Shown: positions 43,503 through 52,895 of the stretch, one piece after another
Layout: every line of letters starts with the position of its first letter
Position numbering within the stretch: the stretch's first letter is position 1
NCBI RefSeq assembly: GCF_019457635.1
Contig: NZ_CP080412.1
Span: 4,154,001 to 4,218,000, forward strand
Source: Shewanella mangrovisoli
GTDB taxonomy: Bacteria; Pseudomonadota; Gammaproteobacteria; Enterobacterales; Shewanellaceae
Direction of reading: 5' to 3'
DNA: 64,000 bases
Position numbers and translations under genes: made by a program
The notes under the pieces: model-generated
The model's input: the letters and a program-made list of their open reading frames with translations, nothing else
Told to the model about the DNA's origin: nothing
The model's database searches: none

Positions 43503-46500
43503 GACTATCTCCTTGAATTGTGTTTATCGACAATGCCACCTTGGGGCTCACAGGCTTAGGCTGTTCGGGTTCGACTTGGGGCGGCTCAGCAGGCTCAACC
43601 TTGGGAAGCGTCGGCGCTTGGGGCAATGCCTCTTCCTCGACCGCTTTTACTGGTTCCTCTTTAGGTTTATCAGCACCTGGCGCAGGCTGCTCATTGTTTT
43701 TTTCAGGCTCGACGGGCGGCGTAGCGTCTGTCTTAGTCGGGGCGCTATTCTTGACGGGCACTGCATTAGTCTTAGGCTCAGCGCCCTCGGTAGGCGCAGG
43801 CAATTCGCCCCCCACCATAGGCAGAATCGACTCTGGGATCTCAATCTCTTTACTCTTACGCTCGAGTTCTTCCACCACAGGATCGGACATAGTGCCTGTG
43901 ACTCGGAAGCGGATTTCCGAAATCACCTCAATCACAGGTTCGAGCACTTTGGTCAGCGCAAACGCGCCAAGCCCTAACGTCCACGCACTGGTACTGAGCA
44001 GCACCACGGTCGGCACACTCGACGCCAATTGCGGCACAAAACGGATATCGTAATTTAAGCTTTCGCTAGTGAGATCCGTATAGCCGCGCACCTTCATATT
44101 GCCCGCAATCGCATCCATTTCGGTATCCGTGGTTTTAACCACGCCATTATCGATTTGCAGATTGCCGCTAAAGGAGTTGAAGTACATGCCCTGGCCAAAT
44201 ACATCACTGAAATCTAAGGATAACTTACGCACTAATGAGTCGAGGCTGAACAGGGAGAAAATCCGCGCGCCCTTATCGCTCACCTGGGATAAATGCCCCT
44301 TACCCAGCTCAAACTTTACTTTGCCGTTTAAGGTATTGAGGGAGAAAGCATAGGGCGCACCTTGCCACTTAAGCTCGGCATTCACCTTCAAAGGCGCCTC
44401 ATTCACACCTGGGTCGATGCCCAATTGCTGACTCAAATAATTGAACTGACTGGCGTTTAAGCTCACCGTTAATTCTGTTTGGTTTTGACCATTCTGCTGC
44501 TGCCAAATGCCGTTGCCCTGTAAGGACACCTCTGGCGTCGTTAACGATAGGGTCTGAATACGATAGCCCAAAGGTTGCGGGCTCGCCTGCAATACCAGCT
44601 TACCGAAGGCTTTGTCGAAGAAGCGAAAATCTTCCACATTCACGGCAACCGGCGGTAAATTAGTGAGCACCTGATCCGCGGCGAAATCGGCTTCCCCTTC
44701 GGGTTTCACTTCGGGGGAGAAATAAAATTTGCTGGCGTTAACTTTTAATCCTTGGGTCATCCAGTTGGGATAAAAATCGACCCAGCCTTCAAACTCGCTG
44801 GCCTTAGCATCGAAGCGCCAGCCATGTTCGTTCGGCTTAGCGCTCAATCTAAGTTCGGTCAGTCCTTGGCCTAATAAATCAAACTTGCCGATATTGGCAT
44901 CTATCCCAACCACCGAGGGGAATAAGGCCGAGTGACTCGCCTCTTCGACTAAAATACCGGTACGGGTGGGCTTGTTGTCTGTGCCGACAAAGGCATTAAT
45001 TACAGGTAACCAATTGGCAAGCTTGCCGCTGGTCACATCAATCTTGATATGCCCTTGCTCGGTATTGGGTACTTCGGCCGCATCGAAGAGTCGGCCCAAT
45101 AACAAGTCAAAATAGCTGAATTGAGTACCCTTTTCGGCCTCGAAGCCACCAATAAACTCGACCTGTTTATCCAGTTTTACCCTTAGCGTTGCCGTTTGCT
45201 GATCGCCAGAAAACTCCGCCATTAAGGGTCTAGGTTCATCTTCGGGTTTGGCAAAGGCGCCCGGCAATTTCAAGGTGGCACCAACCAGATCTGAGCCGAC
45301 ATTGGCTTGAATTTGATAGCCTTGGTCGTCGAACACCATATTCAAGTTGCCGCCCCAAGCGACTTTACCTTGGTAAAAATCACTCAAGGGATTTTGCAAC
45401 TCTTGTGGTAAACGGCTGAGATCCCAACGGCTCTTCATATCCACATTGAGTGCAAAATCTTTGCCCTCAGGTTTAGTGGCAAAACTAAACTCGAAGGGCT
45501 GCTCAAATAGGCGGGATTTGATGCCTTTGCCTTCAACAATCTCATTCGCAAACTGCACTGTGCCCGTCACGGCCTTGAGCTGTAACCCGGGCTGGGCAAT
45601 AAATACGGGCGTATTATCAAACGCAATTTGACCACGGATATCCTCGGCCTCACCCTCGTACAAGGGGATGCTGATATCTAAATTCCCCGTCACCGCACCC
45701 TGCACCTGCACAACACTTAAGGTCTTGCCCACAGTATCGGCGAGCGGCGATGCCTGCAACACTTGGGTGGCGGCGCTACCATTAGTCGCGAGATCGGCCT
45801 GAATTTTTAACAGCGAATGCTCGCCTAATTCAGGGATAAATACATGGGCACCATCGGCCATCACATTCATCAATTTGCCTTGGTTAACCCAGATATCCAT
45901 GCGGGCATTTTCAAATAAGGCATCGAGGGAAAGCTCAGTGACTGCGGGCCAATCGGGTTGAAATTGGTACTCGGCGTTATCTAAGGTAAAGGCCGCTTGG
46001 AAGACCCCACTATTATCCTCAAAGGGAAAATGCGCTAGGGCGCCCTGCCATAACACTTGGGCATTTTGGCTCTGACCCGCCTTGATAGCGCCATCTAAAT
46101 ACTCCACCAACGCCTCGCCCATAGCTTTGACGGGGAAGTATCTGTCCGCATTGGCGGCATTTTTAACGGCCACATTGGCGGCAAGTGACATGCTGGCTTC
46201 GGCACTAAAATCCAGTTTTAGGGCGGCGGAAACGCCAATATCGTCGTTTTCGAGCTGAACCTCTGGCACAGATAAGGTCGCCCTTTGAGTATCGAAGGCG
46301 CCGGTTAACTCAGCGCCATGCAGCACTAGAGGCGCTGAAAACTGATCGCCAAAATCGAGGGTATAGGTCTGCTCTGGCAGCGAAAACACTAAGCTGTCAT
46401 TCTGCCACTGCAATGCTAAATCTAATGGATTGGTGTTAGGTATGCCTTCAACTTTCTGCCAATGCAATTGCTTGATATGTGTACTGGCGAGCAAGGGTTG

Positions 46501-47679
46501 CTTAGCGCTTTGATAGAGACGGATCGGCCCAACACTGCCTTCGGGCGCGAGATGGAACCATTGCTCAAGTACGGCTAAATCGACACCCGGAAATAATGGT
46601 AAGAGTGGAAATAAGGTCGGTAAATCCAAGCGGCTCACATAGGCATAAAAGGCATCATCTTGCTGCTTGGCCGCGAGCTTAAGATCGGGCCAATGCTCAC
46701 CGTTAGTAATAAAGTTAAGATCTGTGCTGCTGATTTCCCAGCCCGTATCCTTAGGTAGCCAACTAATACTGCCGGACTGGATTTCAAACTTTTGCGGTTC
46801 ATCCTCCATCGACCACTGCAACCAACTGGGTTCAAACTGCACCAGTCCAGCACTTAAACTACGGTGGGCAAAATCAAACCACGCTTTAAGATTGACAACC
46901 CCTTCTAAGGGTAACTTTTGGCTAGGATCATAGGGATTAGGTTGACGCGATGCCCATTCACCCAAATCTAAGGACTGAGCGGCCAGATAGATTTGTCCCT
47001 TCAGGGTATCTGGCGCAGTTGCGTCGCCCTGAATATCGAGCTGTAAACTGAGGGACTCGTTTACCGAAGCATTGTTATCGAGGTAAATTTCGCCCGCGCC
47101 TCGGTGGCGCTCACCACTATTACGCCAGTTTAGGTGGCGAATATGGATGGGTCGATATTCATGCTGCAAGCTCAACAGTTGCACCGAGGCATCCGTCAGC
47201 GAGAAACGTTCGAGCTGCTTTAACAGTAACTTATACAGCCAATCGGTTTGCGCCGTTTGATTTGCCGCGCCCGACGCCTTATTACCCGATAATTTATCGA
47301 TATCGAGGGCAATATGAACGCCATCGAAATTCACATCTTCGATGCGCGGGCTGGTCGTTAGCAGCGATTGCCAAAAATCCAATTTAATTTGGACGTTCTT
47401 GACCAGCACGGTAACGGGGAGTTTTTCCTGCGGCGGGATCACCAGATTATCGACCGTCACGGCTGGGCCAAAGGCCTGCCACTGGGCGGATAACTCACCG
47501 ACCTGCACATCAATTTGATACTCGCTTTTTACATACTCAACTAACTGCTGACGCACCCCGTCGACTTGGGGCAATAATCCGCGGATCAAGCTTACCGTCA
47601 GGGCAAACAAGACTAAGATCAGCGCCAATAATTGCCAGCAAAAACGGCTGAGTTTTTTCGCAGTAAAAAGCGTTGCCAC
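43426..47679 (-). CDS. yhdP: YhdP, AsmA-like inner-membrane protein for phospholipid transport
   Basis: A 1,417-residue protein with an N-terminal membrane helix (about residues 12-32) and a very long beta-rich region carrying DUF3971 and AsmA-2-like domains, including GNMKVRGYTDLTSESLNYDIRF. YhdP is thought to be a bridge-like protein moving phospholipids towards the outer membrane, overlapping with TamB and YdbH. E. coli YhdP has about 1,266 residues; the excess includes a Pro/Glu/Lys-rich tail of about 100 residues. GTG 47677-47679 shares one base with the rng stop, so translation is coupled. Confidence 0.93.
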   Translation of the reverse strand: MATLFTAKKLSRFCWQLLALILVLFALTVSLIRGLLPQVDGVRQQLVEYVKSEYQIDVQVGELSAQWQAFGPAVTVDNLVIPPQEKLPVTVLVKNVQIKLDFWQSLLTTSPRIEDVNFDGVHIALDIDKLSGNKASGAANQTAQTDWLYKLLLKQLERFSLTDASVQLLSLQHEYRPIHIRHLNWRNSGERHRGAGEIYLDNNASVNESLSLQLDIQGDATAPDTLKGQIYLAAQSLDLGEWASRQPNPYDPSQKLPLEGVVNLKAWFDFAHRSLSAGLVQFEPSWLQWSMEDEPQKFEIQSGSISWLPKDTGWEISSTDLNFITNGEHWPDLKLAAKQQDDAFYAYVSRLDLPTLFPLLPLFPGVDLAVLEQWFHLAPEGSVGPIRLYQSAKQPLLASTHIKQLHWQKVEGIPNTNPLDLALQWQNDSLVFSLPEQTYTLDFGDQFSAPLVLHGAELTGAFDTQRATLSVPEVQLENDDIGVSAALKLDFSAEASMSLAANVAVKNAANADRYFPVKAMGEALVEYLDGAIKAGQSQNAQVLWQGALAHFPFEDNSGVFQAAFTLDNAEYQFQPDWPAVTELSLDALFENARMDIWVNQGKLMNVMADGAHVFIPELGEHSLLKIQADLATNGSAATQVLQASPLADTVGKTLSVVQVQGAVTGNLDISIPLYEGEAEDIRGQIAFDNTPVFIAQPGLQLKAVTGTVQFANEIVEGKGIKSRLFEQPFEFSFATKPEGKDFALNVDMKSRWDLSRLPQELQNPLSDFYQGKVAWGGNLNMVFDDQGYQIQANVGSDLVGATLKLPGAFAKPEDEPRPLMAEFSGDQQTATLRVKLDKQVEFIGGFEAEKGTQFSYFDLLLGRLFDAAEVPNTEQGHIKIDVTSGKLANWLPVINAFVGTDNKPTRTGILVEEASHSALFPSVVGIDANIGKFDLLGQGLTELRLSAKPNEHGWRFDAKASEFEGWVDFYPNWMTQGLKVNASKFYFSPEVKPEGEADFAADQVLTNLPPVAVNVEDFRFFDKAFGKLVLQASPQPLGYRIQTLSLTTPEVSLQGNGIWQQQNGQNQTELTVSLNASQFNYLSQQLGIDPGVNEAPLKVNAELKWQGAPYAFSLNTLNGKVKFELGKGHLSQVSDKGARIFSLFSLDSLVRKLSLDFSDVFGQGMYFNSFSGNLQIDNGVVKTTDTEMDAIAGNMKVRGYTDLTSESLNYDIRFVPQLASSVPTVVLLSTSAWTLGLGAFALTKVLEPVIEVISEIRFRVTGTMSDPVVEELERKSKEIEIPESILPMVGGELPAPTEGAEPKTNAVPVKNSAPTKTDATPPVEPEKNNEQPAPGADKPKEEPVKAVEEEALPQAPTLPKVEPAEPPQVEPEQPKPVSPKVALSINTIQGDSHAHQPVAMSEQSRRQRESVVYRIAA

Positions 47680-49187
47680 TACATCATCACCACGTCGTAT
47701 TTGTGCTGGGAATACATGGGCTCATTTTGCAGGCGAATGCGTTTACCTATGTAGACCTCAAGCTCGGCGACCAGATGACTTTCATCGCCACTTAAGCTGT
47801 TATACACAGCGGGCGAGCAGTAAAGCAAAAACTCATCGGCATCATAGGCTCGATTCAAGCGAATGATTTCGCGGAAGATTTCGTAGGAAACCGTTTCAAC
47901 CGTCTTCATGCTGCCCGTGCTCTGACAGGCAGGGCATTCGCCGCACAGCACATGCTCCAAGCTTTCGCGGGTGCGCTTACGGGTCATTTCGACTAAGCCT
48001 AGCCCCGAGAAGCCACTGACATTCGTCTTGACTCTGTCCTTGGCGAGCGCGCTGTTTAAGCTATTGAGTACCCGTGTTTTATGCTCGTCGCTCAGCATAT
48101 CGATAAAGTCGATAATGATGATGCCGCCGAGATTACGTAGCCGCAATTGCCGCGCAATCGCTTGGGTAGCTTCGAGGTTAGTGTTGAAGATGGTTTCTTC
48201 AAGATTACGGTGGCCCACAAAAGCACCGGTGTTGATATCGACCGTGGTCATGGCCTCGGTCTGATCAATAATCAGATAGCCACCCGATTTGAGCTCGACC
48301 TTGCGACCCAGGGCGCGCTGGATTTCATTCTCCACATCGTAGAGATCGAAAATCGGTGCAGGCCCTGAATAGTGCTCAATCTTGTCGGCGATTTCCGGCA
48401 TAAACTCTTGGGCGAAGGCTTGCAACTCGGCAAAGGTGCGGCGCGAATCGACTTGAATTCTATCTAATTCGGTTCCGACAAAGTCGCGCACAATGCGCAC
48501 TGGCAGGGCGAGATCTTGATACAAGAGTGCCACACCACGGCGCTGACGCCGCTCGGAGACCTTAGACCATACACGGCGCAGAAAGGCCGCATCCTGGGCA
48601 AGCTCATCTTCACCCACGCCTTCGGCGGCGGTGCGGATAATAAAGCCGCCGTCTTCATCGACGAAAGGCAGAGTGATTTTCTTAAGGCGACTGCGCTCTT
48701 CTTCCTGCTCAATCCGCTGAGATACCCCAACATGGCTTGAGCCTGGCATAAACACCAGATAACGGGAAGGCAGAGTGATATCAGTTGTCAGGCGCGCACC
48801 TTTAGTGCCGAGCGGATCTTTTACCACCTGCACCATAATATCTTGCCCTTGGCGAACCAACTCGGCGATATCGCGGACCACAAAATGGCCTTTTTCCACA
48901 TCGGCTACGCATTCGGTGTGCGGCACTATGTCGGAGGCATGTAAAAACGCGGCTTTATCTAAGCCAATATCCACAAAGGCGGCTTGCATGCCGGGCAACA
49001 CACGGCTGATTTTGCCCTTGTAAATATTGCCCACCAGACCGCGCTTCATGCGCCTCTCGATATGGACTTCTTGCAGCACGCCATGCTCAACCAGAGCCAC
49101 ACGTGCCTCAGATGGGGTTACGTTAATCAGTAATTCTGAACCCATCTTGCGCTGAACTTTATTCGGATTTAAGCGACCGGTATTCAC
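47679..49187 (-). CDS. rng: Ribonuclease G
   Basis: A 502-residue endoribonuclease of the RNase E/G family, acting in 16S rRNA 5' maturation and mRNA decay. The S1 domain holds GLVGNIYKGKISRVLPGMQAAF then VDIGLDKAAFLH (about residues 50-80). The catalytic region includes MTTVDINTGAFVGHRN, the DNase I-like Asp residues, and the zinc link CGECPACQSTGS (about residue 418). GTG 49185-49187 follows GGGGTGAG; ATG 49145 is an alternative without a good ribosome-binding site. It lies between maf and yhdP. Confidence 0.95.
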   Translation of the reverse strand: MNTGRLNPNKVQRKMGSELLINVTPSEARVALVEHGVLQEVHIERRMKRGLVGNIYKGKISRVLPGMQAAFVDIGLDKAAFLHASDIVPHTECVADVEKGHFVVRDIAELVRQGQDIMVQVVKDPLGTKGARLTTDITLPSRYLVFMPGSSHVGVSQRIEQEEERSRLKKITLPFVDEDGGFIIRTAAEGVGEDELAQDAAFLRRVWSKVSERRQRRGVALLYQDLALPVRIVRDFVGTELDRIQVDSRRTFAELQAFAQEFMPEIADKIEHYSGPAPIFDLYDVENEIQRALGRKVELKSGGYLIIDQTEAMTTVDINTGAFVGHRNLEETIFNTNLEATQAIARQLRLRNLGGIIIIDFIDMLSDEHKTRVLNSLNSALAKDRVKTNVSGFSGLGLVEMTRKRTRESLEHVLCGECPACQSTGSMKTVETVSYEIFREIIRLNRAYDADEFLLYCSPAVYNSLSGDESHLVAELEVYIGKRIRLQNEPMYSQHKYDVVMM

Positions 49188-49322
49188 GACTCACCCCATT
49201 AGGGAAATTAAATTAATCTCAGTATGTTTGAAGCCTGAAAACCAATATCACAGATGTTTGTCTTGCGGATACTCAACTAAGGCCTAGTATTGCTTCCGTT
49301 AGCGAGCCGCTCAATCCTCCGA

Positions 49323-49907
49323 TTAGCGTATTCCCGCCTCGGATAACAGCTCACGTGTCTCCACTAAGGGCAAGCCCACGACGCAGGAGTAACTCCCTTC
49401 AATAGATTCGACAAAACAACCGCCTAAACCTTGGATCCCATAACTGCCAGCCTTATCCATTGGCTCCTGTGAGGCAACGTAGGCATCAATGTCAGCGTCC
49501 GACAGCACGCAAAAACGCACTAAGGTTTCGACTAAACGCACTGAGGTATGCTCTGTCTTGGCTAAGGCGACTGCCGTCATCACAGTGTGCGCCTTGCCAG
49601 AAAGTGCGCGCAATACCCGCTTGGCATCGGCCTCATCAACAGGCTTACCTAATATTTCGTTTTCAAGCACCACGATAGTATCAGAACCTAATACAGCAGG
49701 CTGTGACATGCCTGAGCATAATGCAAGCCCTGCCTGTGCTTTTTCGGCCGCGAGGCGCTGTACATAGTCGCGTGGTAACTCAGCTGCCCTCGGGGTTTCG
49801 TCGATATCCGGCGCCACTTGAGTAAAACGAAACTCAGCGCGGCCCAAACCAATATGAGTCAATAACTCTTTACGGCGCGGCGAGGTTGAGGCTAAGACTA
49901 AATTCAC
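49323..49907 (-). CDS. maf: Maf-family nucleotide pyrophosphatase (YhdE-like)
   Basis: A 194-residue Maf protein, probably a dTTP/UTP pyrophosphatase. The motif LASTSPRRKELL lies at the N-terminus (residues 5-16). VAPDIDETP follows, then VLGSDTIVVLENEILGKP (about 73-90) and the C-terminal KAGSYGIQGLGGCFVESIEGSYSCVVGLP. The position between mreD and rng is the standard place for yhdE. It starts 2 bp after mreD. Confidence 0.95.
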   Translation of the reverse strand: MNLVLASTSPRRKELLTHIGLGRAEFRFTQVAPDIDETPRAAELPRDYVQRLAAEKAQAGLALCSGMSQPAVLGSDTIVVLENEILGKPVDEADAKRVLRALSGKAHTVMTAVALAKTEHTSVRLVETLVRFCVLSDADIDAYVASQEPMDKAGSYGIQGLGGCFVESIEGSYSCVVGLPLVETRELLSEAGIR

Positions 49908-49909
49908 GA

Positions 49910-50398
49910 CTAACGCACCTTATAATGACGTCGAATTCGACGCAAAATCCAAAAAATCCACGGCCAAAACACTAGGCCCGATAACGCGGGTAAAAACAGA
50001 TCCGTATGGAACTTAGCGCCATCCATCACAAACTCGACCCAATAGATAATCAGGTGATAGATAACGATCAGCACCATCACCACCAGCGCCTGTTGCCACT
50101 TAGGGAAGTTACGCAAACGTTGGCAGTGCAAAATCGCCATATAAATCACTAATGACATGGCGAGCGAGCGCACACCTAAGGTGGCGCCAAGCAGAATATC
50201 GAGGGCCAATCCCATCAGCCAAGCCGTGAGAATGTTATATCTGTGGGGCAACGCAATCGACCAGTAGATCAGGATCATCAATAACCAGTCAGGGCGCCAA
50301 GCTTCGACAATCGAAGGCAGCGGCATAATCTGACTTAACAGCCCGACAAATAGGGTCAGCCATACTACGAGTCTGCCATTTGCAGCTTGTAAACTCAT
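49910..50398 (-). CDS. mreD: Rod-shape-determining protein MreD
   Basis: A 162-residue membrane protein with about five helices, of the MreD family, with WRPDWLLMILIYWSIALPHRYNI and GLALDILLGATLGVRSLAM. It belongs to the elongasome with MreB and MreC and links MreC to peptidoglycan synthesis. Its ATG shares one base with the mreC stop (TAATG), indicating translational coupling. It is followed at once by maf. Confidence 0.95.
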   Translation of the reverse strand: MSLQAANGRLVVWLTLFVGLLSQIMPLPSIVEAWRPDWLLMILIYWSIALPHRYNILTAWLMGLALDILLGATLGVRSLAMSLVIYMAILHCQRLRNFPKWQQALVVMVLIVIYHLIIYWVEFVMDGAKFHTDLFLPALSGLVFWPWIFWILRRIRRHYKVR

Positions 50399-51459
50399 TA
50401 GTGCACCTCGGCTGGCGGTTGAGTGGTAGCAGCGTTCGATGCACCATTGGCATTGCTTGGCGCCGCAGCGGCGTTCGGCGCGGTCGTATTAGGTACAGTG
50501 CTATTAGGTGCTGCGGTACTAGGCACGGTTGCATTAGAAGTCGTGCCTTGAGGATTCGCATTGCCATTACCCGCATCGGGTTTAGCCTCTTCCGCAGGAT
50601 GATCCGCAGCTGGCACAGGAATTTGATTTGGCAAAGTCACGCCAGAATCTGGGGATGGCCAAATCAACAGCAGATAACGAATCCTATCGAGCGCCGCTAA
50701 CGGTTGAGCCGTGACACGCGCATAACTCTGACCGTCTTCGGTTAAGACTTCCATGACCCGCGCCACCGGATAACCTTCGGGGAAGCGATTACCAAGGCCT
50801 GAGGTTACCAATAAATCGCCCACCCGAATATCGGTACTCTTGGCCACATGGCGTAGTTCAATCTCATCGAGTTCACCAGTACCGTTAGCCACTAAACGCA
50901 CATCGTTACGGGTAATTCGCACGGGTAAACCGTGGGACACATCGGAGAGCAAGAGCACGCGGCTCGTCATCTCACTGACCTGTACAACCTGGCCGACGAC
51001 GCCCTGGGCATCAACAACGGGTTGACCGACAAATACCCCACTGCGCGAACCGTGGTTCAGCACCACATAATGATGGGAAGGGTCGCTGGCCACCTCCATC
51101 ACTTCGGCCACCATCTTGCGGGAATCCTGATAGGCTGGCGACCCTAACAGAGCGCGTAAACGCTCGTTTTCCTGACGCAGATGTTCGAAGCGCTGCAGAC
51201 GCTCACTCATTAATAATTGTTGCCTTAACAACTCTTTATTTTGCAATGCCAACATATTGCGGGTAGCAAAACTCTCCGATGACCAATCGAGGATCGCACT
51301 GGGCACACTCGCAAGGTATTGGATGGGGCTTAAGGCTGATGAAAGGGATTCACGGGCAGGATCGAGGCGGTGATTTGCGGCGAGCAAAATCACCGACAGG
51401 ATAATTGCCAGTGTTAAACGGAACTGGTTCGAAATACCACGAACAAAAATAGGCTTCAT
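50398..51459 (-). CDS. mreC: Rod-shape-determining protein MreC
   Basis: A 353-residue MreC: an N-terminal membrane helix (about residues 12-28), a coiled coil (about 70-105, LLRQQLLMSERLQRFEHLRQ), then the two-barrel periplasmic core with VAEVMEVASDPSHHYVVLNHG and VGDLLVTSGLGNRFPEGYPV. It scaffolds MreB and PBP2. The last 85 residues are low-complexity, rich in Asn, Thr, Ala and Pro, beyond the normal core. It follows mreB by 44 bp and overlaps mreD by one base. Confidence 0.95.
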   Translation of the reverse strand: MKPIFVRGISNQFRLTLAIILSVILLAANHRLDPARESLSSALSPIQYLASVPSAILDWSSESFATRNMLALQNKELLRQQLLMSERLQRFEHLRQENERLRALLGSPAYQDSRKMVAEVMEVASDPSHHYVVLNHGSRSGVFVGQPVVDAQGVVGQVVQVSEMTSRVLLLSDVSHGLPVRITRNDVRLVANGTGELDEIELRHVAKSTDIRVGDLLVTSGLGNRFPEGYPVARVMEVLTEDGQSYARVTAQPLAALDRIRYLLLIWPSPDSGVTLPNQIPVPAADHPAEEAKPDAGNGNANPQGTTSNATVPSTAAPNSTVPNTTAPNAAAAPSNANGASNAATTQPPAEVH

Positions 51460-51503
51460 AGGAAAGCTAAGGCGGTGATTAACCGCCCCATACCGAAGTT
51501 AGA

Positions 51504-52553
51504 TTAGGTTTCTTCGGAGAACAGATCGCCGCCGTGCATATCAATCATTTCAAGGGCTTTACCACCACCACGCGCTACGCAGGTCAGAGGATCGTCCGCC
51601 ACCATGACTGGAATTCCAGTTTCTTGCATCAATAAACGGTCTAAATCACGCAGTAAGGCACCACCACCGGTTAATACCATGCCGCGCTCAGAGATATCAG
51701 ACGCTAATTCTGGTGGCGATTGCTCTAATGCCACCATGACGGCACTCACAATGCCTGATAATGGCTCTTGCAGTGCTTCTAAAATTTCGTTGCTGTTCAG
51801 CGTGAAGCTACGAGGCACACCTTCGGCCAAGTTACGACCACGGACTTCAATCTCTAATACTTCATCACCTGGGTAAGCAGTACCGATAGTGTGCTTGATG
51901 CGCTCAGCCGTTGCTTCACCAATCAAGCTGCCGTAGTTACGACGTACATAGTTGATGATGGCATCATCAAACTTGTCACCGCCGATACGTACAGAAGAGG
52001 AATACACCACACCGTTCAAGGAGATAATTGCCACTTCGGTGGTACCACCACCGATGTCCACAACCATAGAACCTGTGGCTTCAGATACAGGTAAACCCGC
52101 ACCAATTGCTGCGGCCATTGGCTCTTCAATCAAATAAACTTCACGGGCACCTGCGCCCATGGCTGACTCGCGAATCGCGCGGCGTTCAACTTGGGTTGCG
52201 CCAACAGGAACACAGACTAAAACGCGTGGGCTTGGACGAAAAAAGCTGTTGTTATGCACTTGTTTAATAAAGTGCTGCAACATTTTCTCTGTCACATAAA
52301 AGTCGGCAATCACACCGTCTTTCATCGGACGGATTGCTTGAATATTGCCTGGGGTACGGCCTAACATTTGTTTGGCTTCTGTACCGACAGCGGCAACAGA
52401 CTTCTGACCAGAACTACTACGCTCACCACGTATAGCAACAACAGAAGGCTCATTGAGGACTATGCCTTCATCACGAACATAAATTAAGGTGTTAGCTGTA
52501 CCCAAATCGATCGATAGATCATTAGAAAAAATGCCACGCAGCTTCTTGAACAT
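51504..52553 (-). CDS. mreB: Rod-shape-determining actin homologue MreB
   Basis: A 349-residue bacterial actin that positions cell-wall elongation. Actin-fold motifs are present: DLGTANTLIYVRDEGIVLNEPS (phosphate 1), GSMVVDIGGGTTEVAIISL (phosphate 2), the adenosine motif GMVLTGGGALLRDL, and EEPMAAAIGAGLPV. It is the first gene of the mreBCD-maf-rng-yhdP-nit-tldD run. The 340-bp region upstream (52554-52895) must hold its promoter, but no single -10/-35 pair stands out. Confidence 0.97.
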   Translation of the reverse strand: MFKKLRGIFSNDLSIDLGTANTLIYVRDEGIVLNEPSVVAIRGERSSSGQKSVAAVGTEAKQMLGRTPGNIQAIRPMKDGVIADFYVTEKMLQHFIKQVHNNSFFRPSPRVLVCVPVGATQVERRAIRESAMGAGAREVYLIEEPMAAAIGAGLPVSEATGSMVVDIGGGTTEVAIISLNGVVYSSSVRIGGDKFDDAIINYVRRNYGSLIGEATAERIKHTIGTAYPGDEVLEIEVRGRNLAEGVPRSFTLNSNEILEALQEPLSGIVSAVMVALEQSPPELASDISERGMVLTGGGALLRDLDRLLMQETGIPVMVADDPLTCVARGGGKALEMIDMHGGDLFSEET

Positions 52554-52895
52554 GTAACTAGCCTGTATTCTGTGGAGTCAGAAGAAAAGAAAAATCAGCT
52601 AACTTTATCAATGCCACCCTGATTCCACAAGACCGTTGAGGTTAACAATCGCTAATGGAGTGATTTTTTTTCAAATGTGCCGCTCAAAAACACTATTTAA
52701 TCGAAAAATGCGCTTTATTGATGAAAAATCCAACAGTTAAAAACCACTCTCAATACAAGTTCGCAACATTAGTAAAACCTGTTTCTTGCATTTTTCCTCT
52801 GTATCACACTTTGCAACGTCGCCTCAAAAACCATAGCATCATGATCAATCACCAAAGCAGAAACCCAATTCAGCAAAATCAAATTGAAAACCGCT
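52554..52895. other. Intergenic region upstream of mreB
   Basis: 342 bp of AT-rich sequence between mreB and the end of mshQ; both genes are on the minus strand. The mreB promoter is expected here. No clear hairpin terminator for mshQ was seen, and no gene. Confidence 0.5.

Noticed and set aside
43495..44053. Two plus-strand frames antisense to the 3' end of yhdP
   Set aside because: They are shadows of the biased codon use in the Pro/Glu-rich tail and have no start signals.
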